Shown piece after piece: positions 11,714 through 25,902 of a stretch of DNA of 64,000 nt. The stretch is taken from positions 6,640,372-6,704,371 of the forward strand of contig OX439137.1 of the NCBI GenBank assembly GCA_949318235.1, written 5' to 3'. Origin of the DNA: Ecdyonurus torrentis. Its lineage: Eukaryota > Arthropoda > Insecta > Ephemeroptera > Heptageniidae. Under the pieces are notes generated by a model. It was given only the letters and a program-made list of their open reading frames with translations. It was not told the DNA's origin and searched no databases. Both the position numbers and the translations under genes were made by a program. Position 1 is the first letter of the stretch. Every line of letters begins with the position of its first letter.

Positions 11714-13423
11714 GACTTTAGAATTCCTGGCAATATTTAGAATCCTAAACCCCTATATTTTCAAGGATTGAATAGAAATTCAGTGCTTGAATAGAATTCA
11801 GGGAAAAATAGTGCTTTTATGATACAAATCCTATTTTCTATTATGCAATAATTTATAATTATGGTAATTTTATTATTATAATTTAAAAATAAATTACAAT
11901 AAATTTTTTTAAATAAATATTTACTCAAATTATTCATTTCAACATAAAAATAATAATAATAAAATTAAGTTTTAAATTAATATAATAACATATACGTAAA
12001 TATTTATAAAATTACAAATAAAATCAATACAAAATTATTGATTTTTAAAGTTTGACCTAGTAACCATAAAAAAAAAAGTCAAGGTCATAAAATATATCAG
12101 TACAATTTTTATATTTACATATATACTTGAATATTTAATAAGGTTCAAAATATTATATAATTTTATATTAAATTGAACCTTAATAATAATATCTTGAGAT
12201 GATAATAATTGGGTAGTTAAAAAGTATAGGGTGACTTTGACACGACCTTTCTAATTAATCACGGTACTTCAATATATTTTTTTCTTTTATTCTTTCTTTT
12301 TTTTCTTTTTACTATTCTCTAATACGCATCCCAACGACGCACACTAAAAAAAAAGTAAATGGCAATCGACTAAGCAAAGAGTTAGAGAGAGAGAAACATG
12401 TTGTACAAAATAGTCTTTATTTTTACCTGTTTTATTTACGTAAAAAAATGTGGAAAATTTTTAATATTTTAGTATAAATATATAGGTAAGTTATAATATC
12501 TTAATATATATTTCATTTAAGATATAAATTATTTATTTTTATAACCTTAATTATTTATTATATAAGTTTAAAAACATTTAAAAACACATGGTTTTTCCAT
12601 GTAAATACCATGCAAAAATAATACTTTTAGTTTATATCATATTTTACTTACGTTTTAAATGCATGATTTCTATTAGTTTTATTTAAAATATATTAATTAT
12701 TATATATATTATCATTTTATAATTTTAAAATAGTAGTAGATTACGTAAAAACTTTAATAATTAAATAGTAAAATCCTAGACGGTATTTTCTTCGTGTTAT
12801 ATTAAAAAAAAAACTACTCTTCCAGCTGTTCAGATATTGATTTTTCAGACTCTACCCGCCATATTGTATCAACGTGCTTTTTTTGTTTCTTACCCATAAT
12901 CCTTTGAGAGAAAAGGTATATTTTTAAAAAATAATGTAAATATTATGAATATTTTAATGTTTTTTTTTTATATAAAAAAAAGATAAGCTTTAAGTACTTG
13001 AAGAGAAAATATGTATGTATAAAGACGTGCGCAGATTTTTATCTTGTACATTTATATTTTGGAAGTTATATATAGAACTTTAAGTCAGCTGTAAGGGCGA
13101 GACAGAAAGAGAGAGAGAGAGGGAAAGACTGAGAGAGAGTAAACACAGACGAAAAGTACTTTTAGTCTAGTAGAGTAAGAGAGGGTGGATAGACACGTTA
13201 TATTATATATTTACTCTTGTTTTAATTAGAAATATTGTTTATATACATATATGAGATATTAAGAAAAAAATATAAGGTATGTACTCTATATTTACGTTGT
13301 GTAAACGTGTTTGTCACATGGTTATTATACATATAGTCACGTGGTTATATTATGTCATAGATAATAGAGGATACAGTTATGTTTTGATATTATAGTAAAT
13401 ATGGTTCAATTATTTTTTTACGT
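11714..13423. other. AT-rich spacer with one short coding-like stretch
   Basis: Mostly very AT-rich. At 12814-12897 (minus) a compact, more GC-balanced frame of 27 codons begins MGKKQKKHVDTIWR; no known protein can be assigned and it could be chance or one exon. A degenerate (GA)n region lies near 13100-13140. Confidence 0.5.
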
Positions 13424-13737
13424 ACACGCTAAAAATAAGCTTGTACACAGTTTTGAAATTCTTTAAGTATTGTAGAATCAACGGTTATGACGTCACTAAA
13501 CGTTGACATTCTAACGATAAAAGCGTAAATGACGTCACAAGCATTAGAAATGGAAGAAACGTTAAACTTGGCCGTTACAAATCTACGATTTTTCTATTTA
13601 ATACCAACGCTTGTGACGTCACTAACGTTTTTATTGTTGAAATATTAACGTTTAGTGACGTCATAACCGTTGATTCCACAATACTAAAAGCATTGCAAAA
13701 CTGTGTACAAGCTTTTCAACGCTTATTTTTTAGTGTG
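13424..13737 (+). mobile_element. MITE family F, complete copy (F3)
   Basis: Imperfect inverted repeat of about 314 bases, starting near CACGCTAAAAATAAGC and ending GCTTATTTTTTAGTGTG. AAGCTTGTACACAG lies in the left arm and its complement in the right. Four TGACGTCA palindromes sit symmetrically, near 13489, 13530, 13614 and 13657. No coding capacity. The target-site duplication is not clear, so the superfamily is unassigned. Confidence 0.85.
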
Positions 13738-14295
13738 ATATTTGCGTACTTTCTTTTTACGATGAATGTGGATGTCATATACCACGTGGTTAAGAAATAA
13801 ATGTACAGTCAATTTTATTTGTATTAATTTGAGATGTTTCTAGAATGGTTTTTCTGGTGACTTGAAATATACATTTTTTTTTTTTTGAAATGTTGATTTT
13901 TTGGGACATATACAGATGTCACGTGGTTTTGTTTTGGTGGCCACGTGGTCATGGATGTTGTATTGACTTTTTGTTTATACTACGTAACGAATTTAGGATT
14001 TCATCTTATTTTAACATATAGAAATATAATAAGATTCATATTTCTTAATTTATTATAGGGTTTTGAATCAAATATTTGGAAAATTTCAACATTTTAAATA
14101 GTTTGAAAGCAGTAAATGTGTATGTCAAAAATTCTACATAGTTGCTTTATGTATTACAACAAGAATTATTGTGTATGTTTTCAATATTGATGCATGACAA
14201 AAATATTTAAAAAAAAAAAAAAAAAAACTGAAATTATAGTACAAAAAGTTGAGCCTTTTCGTTTAATTAAATATTAGTATCGAGTCTTATACCAC

Positions 14296-14321
14296 TGAAT
14301 TTAGAGTATACTCTAAATTCA
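14296..14321. repeat. Perfect 26-bp palindrome
   Basis: TGAATTTAGAGTA followed at once by its exact reverse complement, with no loop. It lies 74 bases left of the foldback at 14395-14561. Confidence 0.9.
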
Positions 14322-14394
14322 ATGTTTATACTCATGTTACTGCTGATTTTTTTTCCTGCATGCATCTCCAAATGCTGTAAAAGAACTTCTATAA

Positions 14395-14561
14395 ATTGAC
14401 TAATAAAGGAAAAACAGTTTTGAGGCCGACTTTAAGTGATTTTGCTCACATCCGCTTCCGTTTCTATGAACTGCGCATGCGTAGTAAGTAGAAACGGAAG
14501 CGGATATGACCGAAATCACTTATAGTCAGCATCAAAACAGTTTTTTTCTTTACGAGTCAAT
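14395..14561. mobile_element. Short foldback element (family G)
   Basis: Inverted repeat of about 167 bases. The outer ends are ATTGACTAATAAAGGAAAAA and its near-complement ending GAGTCAAT. The inner arms contain CCGCTTCCGTTTCTA and TAGAAACGGAAGCGG around a short centre with GCGCATGCG. Only one copy is present here, and it has no coding capacity. Confidence 0.7.
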
Positions 14562-14772
14562 ATGCTTTATTAACATTATTAACTTAATACCAGATTAATG
14601 GGAAAAAAAATACATAAAAATAAAGAAGAAAAAAAATGAAAATGAGGTCTAAAGGTATGGAAACTGGCAAAAGTTTGTGAATAATCACATTTCAACACGC
14701 TTTTAAGCTATAAGTGGGGTACTGTAGCAAAAAAGGGACCTTAATGTTCTATCAGTTAGCATTACTAAATCT

Positions 14773-14788
14773 CCCCCCCCCCCCCCCT
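14773..14788. repeat. Poly(C) run
   Basis: About sixteen consecutive C, unusual in DNA of this composition. Confidence 0.9.
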
Positions 14789-15275
14789 TAGCGTTTTTAG
14801 TGAAAACTACTGCACTGGAGCAAGAAAAATATATATGGAGCTCCATTTCAAATAGGGCTTTATTTTTAAGTGTGGATAAAAAAAAAAAAAAACTACATTT
14901 TGTCACCCTTTAAAACACATATTATATTATACAGCAAAATTATATTACATACAAATTTCCTTTTCAGTGTTTATATACAATACTTCATTTGACATGTTTT
15001 GTGTAAAGGAACACAAAAACTTTTAATAATACATATAGTTGTATACTCTATATTATAATGTATCAAAATAACACATAAAATAAAAATAAATATGAACATA
15101 AAAATTATACGTATAAAAAAACACTACTCTTATTATGGAATTTAATGTTAAAAACGCAATAAAAAGAATTGCATATATATGTATATACTGAGTATTATGA
15201 ATATAATAATAATAAAAGGTACATTTTTGTACACAAAAAATTAGGCTTAACGTTGTCTCTGTGGTGTACTTGGGG

Positions 15276-17415
<2,140 letters not shown>

Positions 17416-17662
17416 GCATTACATCAGTTACGACTCCTAACTTATTTGAGATAAACGCTTTTGACTTATTATGAGTAGCTAAAATAATGCATTTTAGCAA
17501 ATCATTAACAATAGCTAATTTAACTTAAAATAACCTAAAATAACTGAAAACATTTTAAATTAGCTATTGTTAATAATTTGCTAAAATGCATTATTTTAGC
17601 TTCTCATAATTAATCATAAGTGTTTATCTCAAATAAGTTAGGATTTGTAACTGAAGTAATGC
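17416..17662. mobile_element. AT-rich foldback element
   Basis: Inverted repeat of about 247 bases. The left arm starts GCATTACATCAGTTACGACT and the right arm ends AGTAATGC. Both arms carry CTAACTTATTTGAGATAAAC and TAAAATAATGCATTTTAGCA or their complements. The centre is about 40 bases of AT-rich sequence. No coding capacity. Probably a MITE, single copy here. Confidence 0.75.
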
Positions 17663-17813
17663 TCAATATCCACGACCACTTTGTATTTTCAGTGTTGTAT
17701 TTTGAATTTATAAAAAATTAGATTTTTTTTATTGACCCAGGTCACCCAGGCAGTTGATATTTGATAGTAACAACAAAACGTTGGTCTTGTCAAAAATATA
17801 TAAGACAGCCTCA

Positions 17814-17921
17814 GATACAAAAGCAGACATTCGACATTTTGCTGCATAGTTCATTTCTCACCTGCTTGGTAAAAAAAAATGACGCTTACAGCATAATATA
17901 TCGAATGTCTGCTTTTGCATC
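17814..17921. repeat. Inverted repeat with 20-base arms
   Basis: GATACAAAAGCAGACATTCG at 17814-17833 is mirrored by CGAATGTCTGCTTTTGCATC at 17902-17921 with one mismatch, separated by about 68 bases. It may be the core of a small foldback element. Confidence 0.7.
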
Positions 17922-18118
17922 TAACGCTTTTATTATACATAATTACAATTTATATAAAAAAATAAAATAAATTTAATTTTAAAAAAAACTAATTGATATA
18001 GTTCAATTAGATGGAAGTGGATACTGCAAACAAATATAATGTTCAGGAAAAAGAAATAAAAACATATATAATTTAAATTGCAACACAACAATAATAATAA
18101 AAATAGCCAGAAATCAAG

Positions 18119-18470
18119 TTAAGGCAGTAAATCAGGTACCGTGTGAAAAAATTGTAAAGAAAGAAAAATCTGAAATTTTGCACAGTGATACATTAGGATA
18201 AAGTATCTTCAAAAATGTAAAAAAAAAATAAATAAAAAAATAAAAAATGGGGGGTCACCTTGCTAGATTTTAAATTATGATTTTTTGAAGTATTAGTCCT
18301 ATAAGAGCCCATGTTAATTTCAATAATTTTTTTCTCTCGTATATGATGGTCACGGCTTCTGAAAATTTTATCATAGGTAGCTGTTACAATTAACTTTCAA
18401 ATGTCATCATAAAGTTTTGAAGTTTTCTTTGCAAATTTTAAGATACAAGCCATCTATATACAATCCTTAA
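18119..18470 (+). mobile_element. MITE family E (E1)
   Basis: TTAA-bounded element of about 350 bases, from TTAAGGCAGTAAATCAGG to ATACAATCCTTAA. It matches two other copies here (26761-27422 and 63356-63699), sharing AAGAAAGAAAAATCTGAA, GGGGTCACC and ATAGGTAGCTGTTA. The terminal inverted repeat is only TTAAGG/CCTTAA. No coding capacity. The TTAA ends fit a piggyBac-type target site. Confidence 0.8.
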
Positions 18471-18789
18471 TAAGAATTATCAATTTGAATGTGATATTAT
18501 CATGATTTCTATAAAAATCAGATACAAATGTCAATATTAATCAATAAATGCAATTAATTATAAAGTTTATTCAATCAATAAAATTGTTCTCATATTGAAA
18601 TCCACCTTGGAATTTTTTTAAAAAAAATATAACCGTTTCAATAATAACACAAAAATGATCAGTTTTTTTTTTTTTAATGTTTTTTCTAAGAAAAATACTT
18701 AAAAAGGCGTAGGCATGTTATTTTGTATACATAAAGATTAAATCTAAATATAAATTAAAAAAGAGAGAGAGAGGGAGAAAATTTTTAAT

Positions 18790-18850
18790 GATTTAATTTA
18801 TTACAATGACGTCACTTTAATTAGTCTAGAAAATATTGGTATGTTCTATT
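18790..18850. promoter_or_regulatory. Isolated TGACGTCA palindrome
   Basis: AATGACGTCACTTTAAT near 18808 lies outside the recognised MITE copies. The same string recurs near 56443 (AATGACGTCACTTTAATC), so it may belong to a decayed repeat. TGACGTCA is the consensus cAMP-response element bound by CREB/ATF bZIP proteins; function here is not shown. Confidence 0.35.
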
Positions 18851-19043
18851 TTTAAAGTTAAAGCTTTCAGTCGAGTTCTGCTAGTTAAGTGAGGTTAAAA
18901 ATATCTCATATTTATTAGAAAATATGAAAGATGTTATGTTTTTTTTTAATGTACCAGACTTGAAGTTTTTTTTTTTTCTTTTCATATCACATTTTACTTA
19001 AAATTTATCTACACTGTGTGTGAAAAATATTTAAAAGTACAGT

Positions 19044-19045
<2 letters not shown>

Positions 19046-19075
<30 letters not shown>
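19046..19075 (+). repeat. Poly(A) run
   Basis: About 30 consecutive A. It interrupts a chance open frame. Confidence 0.9.
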
Positions 19076-19077
<2 letters not shown>

Positions 19078-19181
19078 GCGTTTTTCAGCGAAAATTTTTG
19101 AACATTTTTTTGATTGCTTTAAAGAGGTACCAATTCAATTTCTTTGTCCTAACTGCAATGGTTTTCTAAAAATAAATGCTA

Positions 19182-19492
19182 CTATAGGGTGTATACGCAT
19201 GACGTCATATTTAATGTGCTTGAAAGCCATACTGGAGTAGTGAATAACATTGTTCAGCATAGGACAAACTTTATTTTACGCTATTTTCTTTGGGAAAGCG
19301 GTTAATTTTTTGTTATTGTTATTTTTCTCACATACTTTAGATACTATATAATTAAACATATTTACAGCATCAATACTCTCAAAAATATTGCATAGTGTTT
19401 TTAAACTGGTAAAATGTGTTATTTTCCTATGCCACTTATGTTATTGAGCTATATCCAACATGGTCTCGACTTTAACATGAATGCATATTATA
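19182..19492 (+). mobile_element. MITE family B (B2)
   Basis: About 310 bases from CTATAGGGTGTATACGCATG to the eroded right end ATGAATGCATATTATA. It carries the family's subterminal TGACGTCAT, then GCCATACTGGAGTAGTGAAT, ACAGCATCAATACTCTCAAA and the right-hand ATCCAACATGG. The ends fit TAGGGTGTATGC termini with a TA target duplication, as in Tc1/mariner-type elements. No coding capacity. Confidence 0.85.
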
Positions 19493-20834
19493 TAAGATAG
19501 TCCCGCAATCATAGAGGATAGGGAATTTATCCGTGTTTTTTTATTGGTTAGACGTTCCCACTTGTAGCAAGCATTCAATAAGATACAATTGCTATGTTTA
19601 TTTTTGTGATGTAATTGCACTTATTTTGATGAATAGAGATTTTAGCATATATCGATGATTTTGAGTGTATTTTCAATAAAATAAATCGTGACGTCAGAGG
19701 TAGGTAATATCTTTCCCATTTACTATTTGAGTGTTAGAGGTTAATATTTACGTCAAATTTTACCATAACTTAAAACACGTAAACTATATAGTATCAGCGT
19801 TTTAAATTTTCTATAACCTATAAGAGCCTAAAATGCAGTAGTTTCCTTAAAAATAAAAATAAAAAATAGAGAAGCTAGTGAGGCAATGCTAAAGAATAGG
19901 AAATTATGTGGTATAAGAAATGTTTTTTTTTTTTTAAATCTGCATGTGATTGGCTAGCGCGTTACGTCAGTAAAGCATTAATTCAAGATCTTTTTTTTTT
20001 AAATTGAAAGCATGTAAAAAAAAAAAAAAAAAATGTTAAGCATCATAAAAACTCCAAAATTTTTGATTTTTTTTTAATAGCAAAAGAAGCTTCAAACCTC
20101 AATGAAAGCATAATTTCTAGCTTCTAATAAGCTCGAAGAATATGAGAAAAATTCGTTCAGTTGGAAAAAAAAAATTATGTGAAAAATTAAGAGAAATGAT
20201 GTTTCCCCTATGCTGGACAATGCATTAGGCACCACAAACATGGTGACAAAGCGCAAGGATGTACACTTTACTTTACTATCGCACTTTACTAACTACTTCC
20301 TGTTAAACTAATTCTCATTCTTAAGGCAGTCTAACTGTATATTAAAAAAAATTATACACTTAATTATTAATTTCCAGTGCATGATTAAAAACCCACGAAG
20401 ACTATAATATATAATGAAAAAATCACCATTAAAATCTATACAAGTATATTAACAATTTTCTTCAATTAATATTTAAAAAAAAAATGTACAATTATACGAA
20501 TGATTGTACCATATAAGTACAATCATTAAATTATTATAATAATAAAAATTGTAGGTGTGTTACTGAAACGTGTGAAATTTTATATTATATTTTTGTTTTG
20601 TTTTTTCTCTATACTAAAGAGATAATAATCTACGTATATATAAATGATCATTAGTAAAAGTAGAGAAATTTTTTTAAATTAATTTTTATATCGATACTTT
20701 ACCGGTACTCTGTTCTATATATAAAATTATAATTTTTACTGTAGAGATGTTCATATGGTATTTCCTATAAAGTTTATAATATCATATCATTTATATAGAA
20801 TATTTACCTTATTGACTTGTAATATAGATACGTA
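19493..20834. other. Spacer with decayed repeat pieces
   Basis: Contains a TGACGTCA near 19689, an ATTGGCTAGCGCGTTACGTCA stretch near 19950-19970 and a possible decayed B end near 20208-20260 (CCTATGCTGGACAATGC). No gene seen. Confidence 0.45.
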
Positions 20835-21100
20835 TTAAAGGCATAGACCAGAAGAAAACAAGCATTTATACATTTGATATGATTTGTATAAATCGTAGCA
20901 GTGATGAAAAAATTTCGATTTATGTAACCCGCATAACAGTTTCATACGAATTTTTGCCTGTTTCTGACGTCAGAAACAGGAATAGTCACGCAGTATTAAC
21001 ACACTCACTTGTGGATCTACATTTACATTCTGGTAAAAATTGTCATCATTTTTGGAGATCTCGTTTTATGTTTCATCATTTTGTGTGGTCTATGGCTTTA
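20835..21100 (-). mobile_element. MITE family A, shortened copy (A2)
   Basis: Reverse-oriented family A from TTAAAGGCATAGACCAGAAG to GTGTGGTCTATGGCTTTA. It holds TTTCTGACGTCAGAAACAGG near 20966 and GGTAAAAATTGTCATCA. About 75 bases are missing compared with A3, mostly between the left end and the GTAGCAGTGAT block. A 117-codon plus-strand frame at 20879-21232 runs through it and past its end; it is not a gene. Confidence 0.85.
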
Positions 21101-21482
21101 TCAAATTTAGTTAAGCCATATTACCGTGACAGTATCTTTATACATAAAGTATTTACACACCCACATAAGTATCATAAAACACACACCACCACACCTTATA
21201 TATTTTCGCTAGTTAAATTTAATTATAATTAGCTATGTAATTAATTTTATTTTTTATATTTTTTTATTTCTGACATAAAAAATAATAATAATTTATTATT
21301 ATGTATATTATAATTATAATAATTGTTTTATAACTATATACTCAAGTTAAAGTAAATTTTATACGTAAATGCTTTATTCTTAACATGTATAGTGAACACC
21401 TTAATTGACGAATTTTTATGTTGAAGTTGTTTTATTAGTGTTATACAAGGGGGGAGGAGTCTAACATAGATTTTTTCGATTA
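21101..21482. other. AT-rich spacer
   Basis: No feature recognised. Confidence 0.6.
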
Positions 21483-21581
21483 TAGGGTGATTGCATGAAA
21501 TTGCGCTCTATCGCCATGTTTGAGCACATAAATACATTGCCCAGCATAGGAACATCGTTTCAGGCTATTTTTATATATAAA
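21483..21581 (+). mobile_element. Left fragment of MITE family B
   Basis: Begins TTATAGGGTGATTGCATGA and contains CATAAATACATTGCCCAGCA and TAGGAACATCGTTTCAGGCT, matching the left quarter of family B. It ends where the C element at 21582 begins, and no right part follows that element. Confidence 0.6.
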
Positions 21582-21892
21582 TTAAAGGAATAGAACACAT
21601 TGAACAAAAAAACATGTGTAGTATACCTATAAATATCATCATTAATTTGACCGGAGTCATTGATTTCTAATTTATTTTCCATTTACAAAATATCAAATGC
21701 AGGGTTATGACGTCACAGCTTACTAGTCCACGCGCGCAGAAACAGTCAAGCTGTGACATCATAAACCCGCAGCTGACATTTTGTGAATGTAAAATAAATT
21801 AGAAATCAATGACTCCGGCCAAATTAACGTTGATATTTAGGTATGTTAGAATACTACACATGTTTTTTGTTCAAGGTGTTCTATGCCTTTAA
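21582..21892 (+). mobile_element. Foldback MITE family C (C2), TTAA on both sides
   Basis: Inverted repeat of about 311 bases. The left end is TTAAAGGAATAGAACACATT and the right end AAGGTGTTCTATGCCTTTAA. One intact TGACGTCA (near 21708) remains in the left arm, and the partner in the right arm has mutated to TGACATCA. The central spacer carries CACGCGCGCAG. The intact TTAA at both ends fits a piggyBac-type target-site duplication. Confidence 0.88.
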
Positions 21893-22181
21893 TTGTCTAT
21901 ATATTTATTACGCTTCTAATGTGTAACTACTTCATTTTCATCTATATACATAAAAATCAAGAGTATATTTTTCTATTTGGTGAAAAATGAGAAATTTCTT
22001 ACATATTTGTCAAAGTTATATAACCCAGTAATCTAGTATGGTGTAGAATCGTAAGCTACTCAATCACTATTGAATTTGGTATTACTTTAAATAAAGCATA
22101 TTTCAGCTAGCATTGATAAAATTTTCATACGGTAGGTCACTTATTTATATATAAAGGATATATACAAAATAGTAGAAATTA

Positions 22182-22200
22182 TATATATATATATATATAT
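22182..22200. repeat. Short (TA)n tract
   Basis: TA dinucleotides next to the 3' end of the LINE remnant. Confidence 0.8.
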
Positions 22201-22214
22201 AGAAATTATATAAG

Positions 22215-22367
22215 TAAGACTTTCAATTCAAAAGTCTTTATTAATTTCTTTCATCCATCCACATACACAATGCATAAAAATATGCATCAGTCCAGGTTAT
22301 TGCTTAAAAATAAAACACAAAAGCAATTAGAAATAATAGTCAAACATATATACAAAAACAATTACAC

Positions 22368-22400
<33 letters not shown>

Positions 22401-22409
22401 GTGAAATGA
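22215..22409 (-). mobile_element. LINE 3' untranslated region with AATAAA signal
   Basis: Directly downstream (minus strand) of the LINE coding remnant at 22410-22667. It contains an A/T run of about 29 bases at 22371-22399, then ATGCATATTTTTATGCATTG and, at 22237-22242, TTTATT (AATAAA on the minus strand) about 20 bases before the apparent end. Confidence 0.6.
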
Positions 22410-22667
22410 CTACTTATCTGAGTCGACTGAATAATATTGCTTATTTAATAAAAAAAAATTTAAGCTTTTTTTTTTTAAAAACATGATTTGATCTGGTTCC
22501 TTTCTTAAGATGGATGGCAAATTATTATAAATGTTTAGCGAACCACAGAAAGGACCTCTATTGTACATTTCCGTTCTTTTATAGACACTTTGAGATTTTG
22601 CCTTCTTATTCCTCGTATTATGACTATGTACCGTATAATTGAAGATTTGAATGTTGACAACGTTTAA
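22410..22667 (-). pseudogene. C-terminal remnant of a non-LTR retrotransposon polymerase
   Basis: A minus-strand frame of 85 codons plus a TAG stop, without a start codon. Seen directly: VHSHNTRNK at residues 13-21, then a basic stretch, RGPFCGSLNIYNNLPSILR at residues 37-55, and a lysine- and asparagine-rich tail ending YYSVDSDK. From family knowledge, HS-(Y/H)-NTR followed 25-35 residues later by (Y/F)-x-G-x-x-x-(Y/W)-N-x-LP is the signature near the C terminus of many LINE reverse-transcriptase ORFs (jockey/CR1-like groups). The fingers, palm and endonuclease are absent, because a TAA lies in frame just upstream. An AT-rich 3' region with an AATAAA signal follows. I infer a 5'-truncated dead LINE copy. 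The assignment to LINE is fairly safe; the clade is not. Confidence 0.75.
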
Positions 22668-22996
22668 TTATTTGTTATGTAATTTACCCAGTAAACACGT
22701 GATAGAGAATTAACTACATGCAATGTACTTGCATATCTTTATCTGTTAATACCTTAAAGGGAAAGTACATTCGTAATTGCACAAGAAATTTATTTAAAAA
22801 AAAAATGCACTTCTCTGTCCTTATAAAAGTTCATATGCATGAATGCATTTTTTTTTTATTAGTTACAAAAAAGTTGGTCCATAAATGAGGCTCTTGTATC
22901 AGGCATTTACTTTTCGAAAAAACAAAAAAAAATGCGCAATCAGTCATTCTATTCGACATTTGACGAAAGTTATATTCTCTTTGTTTACAGCAGTAT

Positions 22997-23205
22997 CTAC
23001 ACCAAAAAATAAATTACGTAATTTATGCTTCATTTATGTCATTGTAGCATAAATTATGCTAAATTAAAATAACTAACACAATTATGCTATGCATAATTAT
23101 ACGTATAGTTATTATGCAGTATAGCATTGATTATGCTGTATTAAACAAATTATGCTGAAAATGAGATAGCATAATTATTACGTAGCTATTTTTGTCCAAG
23201 TTCGA
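22997..23205 (+). mobile_element. MITE family D (D1)
   Basis: AT-rich element with repeated palindromic ATAATTATGC and GCATAAATTATGCT motifs. The ends are near ATTACGTAATTTATGCT and AGCATAATTATTACGTA, forming an approximate terminal inverted repeat. No coding capacity. Comparable copies lie at 35478-35856, 56113-56240, 56811-56965, 58176-58375 and 61258-61484. Confidence 0.65.
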
Positions 23206-24530
23206 GAAAATTTTTTTTAACCCAAATTAATGCTCAAAAGAAAAATATTTGACTTTGATTAGCATTACATTGATTTTAGCATTAGCAGATAATTGGAAAA
23301 TTATGTGTTTTTCTTCTTTAAATTTATTGTAACTAAATAATTTAGCTTATTAGCACGCTTTTTATATTATCTTAATTATTATGTTCTAAAATATAATTAC
23401 CATCCCATATAACATAATTACTATACAATATATTAATTATGTTGTTATGAATTGCTGAAATTGAGCTAGCATAATTACAATAATGCATTTCGTTTATTTA
23501 TAAATTAAATTTTCTTTATAAACTTTTGTTCACAACATAGTTCATATTCATAGCAACCAAAACATGAAAAAGCTGAAATAATTCATATTGATATACAAAA
23601 TAAAAATTAACAAAAACAAGACGTACAAAATATATATAAACGCAGTGTAAATTTCCATTGCATAAAGTATATATAATTATAATAATTGTTTTATGTAACT
23701 TTTTTTTTTTTCATGATTTATTACAAGGTATTAGGACGTGTTATTTTTTATATGATTATGCGTTGTAATTATAAATGACAAATTATGCTTTGTTATAATA
23801 ATGAGATAAAAGAAAATAATACAGAGAAAAAAAGTACTTAGCTATAGCGTGCAAATATCCTTATACAATTATTATCTATCTTGATAATACATTATGGAAT
23901 TTATTTATTTTTATTAAATGTATTTTTAAATACTAGATTGAGTTGTGCTTAAGGCTTTTTAAACTTATGCATGAATTATAAAATCATATCTCAAAATATT
24001 ATATAAATAATAATAAAGTATAGGGTTATATGATATGGAATTTAAAAATCTGGAATGAAAATAATTAACGAAGAGATTGACCGACTTGGTCGGAAATAGT
24101 CAAAAGAGGAACTATATTTTCACAATAATTCTTTCTAGTTTATATATATCTACCAAAACAAATACTATAATTTTCAAATGAAATTGAATGAATTTGAATA
24201 TTTTTTTTTTTTTTTTGGTTCCGATATTTTTTTTTATAGTATTTTTAATTTAAAAGTTTCTAATTTGACTTACAAGTTGGCACTAATATTTGAATTTTGA
24301 AGTTTACATGCTATCTTTAAAGTGGAATAACTTAAATATTTGAACGTGTTTGCATGTATTTGATTTAACTATAAACTTTTAAGGAACATTTCATTTTTAC
24401 TTTATGTTAATTTTATATTTTGCGACCGTTTAGTTTGTCATGAGATATCAGCCGATCACCCACTATGCCTTAAATGAAGAGATGCGTAGATAAGTAAATA
24501 AACTAACAAGCTAACTAGCTAAATATAGTT
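23206..24530. other. AT-rich spacer with D fragment
   Basis: A second D-like fragment lies near 23396-23480. The remainder shows nothing recognisable. Confidence 0.5.
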
Positions 24531-24996
<466 letters not shown>

Positions 24997-25589
24997 TAGC
25001 AAACAAGGAAATAAGTAGAATTAAAACTAAACAGAAATTTTAAAAGAACTACATTCAAAATAATAATATTATTGTATTGAATAATAGCTAAAACAATTAA
25101 AAAATTACCGAATAGGAAAAAAAACTGTAACTAATTTTAATGACAATATGAAATGAATTTTTTTAATTTTTAAAACAAAGAATAAGAAAAATTGTGATTT
25201 TTTTTTTTCGTATGGATAAATACACAATTAAAATTTTATTATAAAAATCCAGTTTTTTTTTTATACATTTTGTTATTTTATTTTATTATATTTTTAGTTC
25301 AATTTATACGATATATAAAATTAAAATTAAAAAAGAAAAAAAGTTGATTGGTTTTTCTCAATAAATTGAAATTGTGGTGTTTAAAAAAAACATGTGTGGG
25401 AAACGTTTGAGTTCAATAAAATTTAAAAGTTTAATCTTGGACTAATTAAGGTGAATAAACAAATGTGTCTGAGAGGCGAATTGTGACACTTTGCGATTTT
25501 AATCACCGAACACTGGGCACTTTTTTTTTTCTTCTTTCTTTCTTGTTGTGTATAGGTTTTTATTCACAAGCACAAAAACCAAAGTATGG

Positions 25590-25590
<1 letters not shown>
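24997..25590. other. AT-rich spacer
   Basis: No feature recognised. Several A and T runs. Confidence 0.6.
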
Positions 25591-25648
<58 letters not shown>

Positions 25649-25694
25649 CTCTCTAATGTTAAGTATTGGTCTCACATTTGTCTTCAAACTGCTT

Positions 25695-25732
<38 letters not shown>
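25591..25732. repeat. Two (CT)n tracts
   Basis: CT tracts at 25592-25646 and 25696-25732, separated by about 50 bases of unique sequence. Confidence 0.95.
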
Positions 25733-25734
<2 letters not shown>

Positions 25735-25902
25735 AGCCTACACTACAACCGTAGTTACATGATAATAATTGGTATCTTTTTTTTTATTCTTTTACATAAA
25801 AAATTGTACAGCCACTGTGTTCAAAATAAATGTTCTTTTCCCTATTAAATAGGACCATCACGTACCCTGTGTGGGTGATACACATACACCCCCCTCCCGC
25901 CC

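Noticed and set aside
20879..21232. 117-codon plus-strand frame
   Set aside because: More than half is the reverse copy of MITE A2; other A copies have stops at matching positions.
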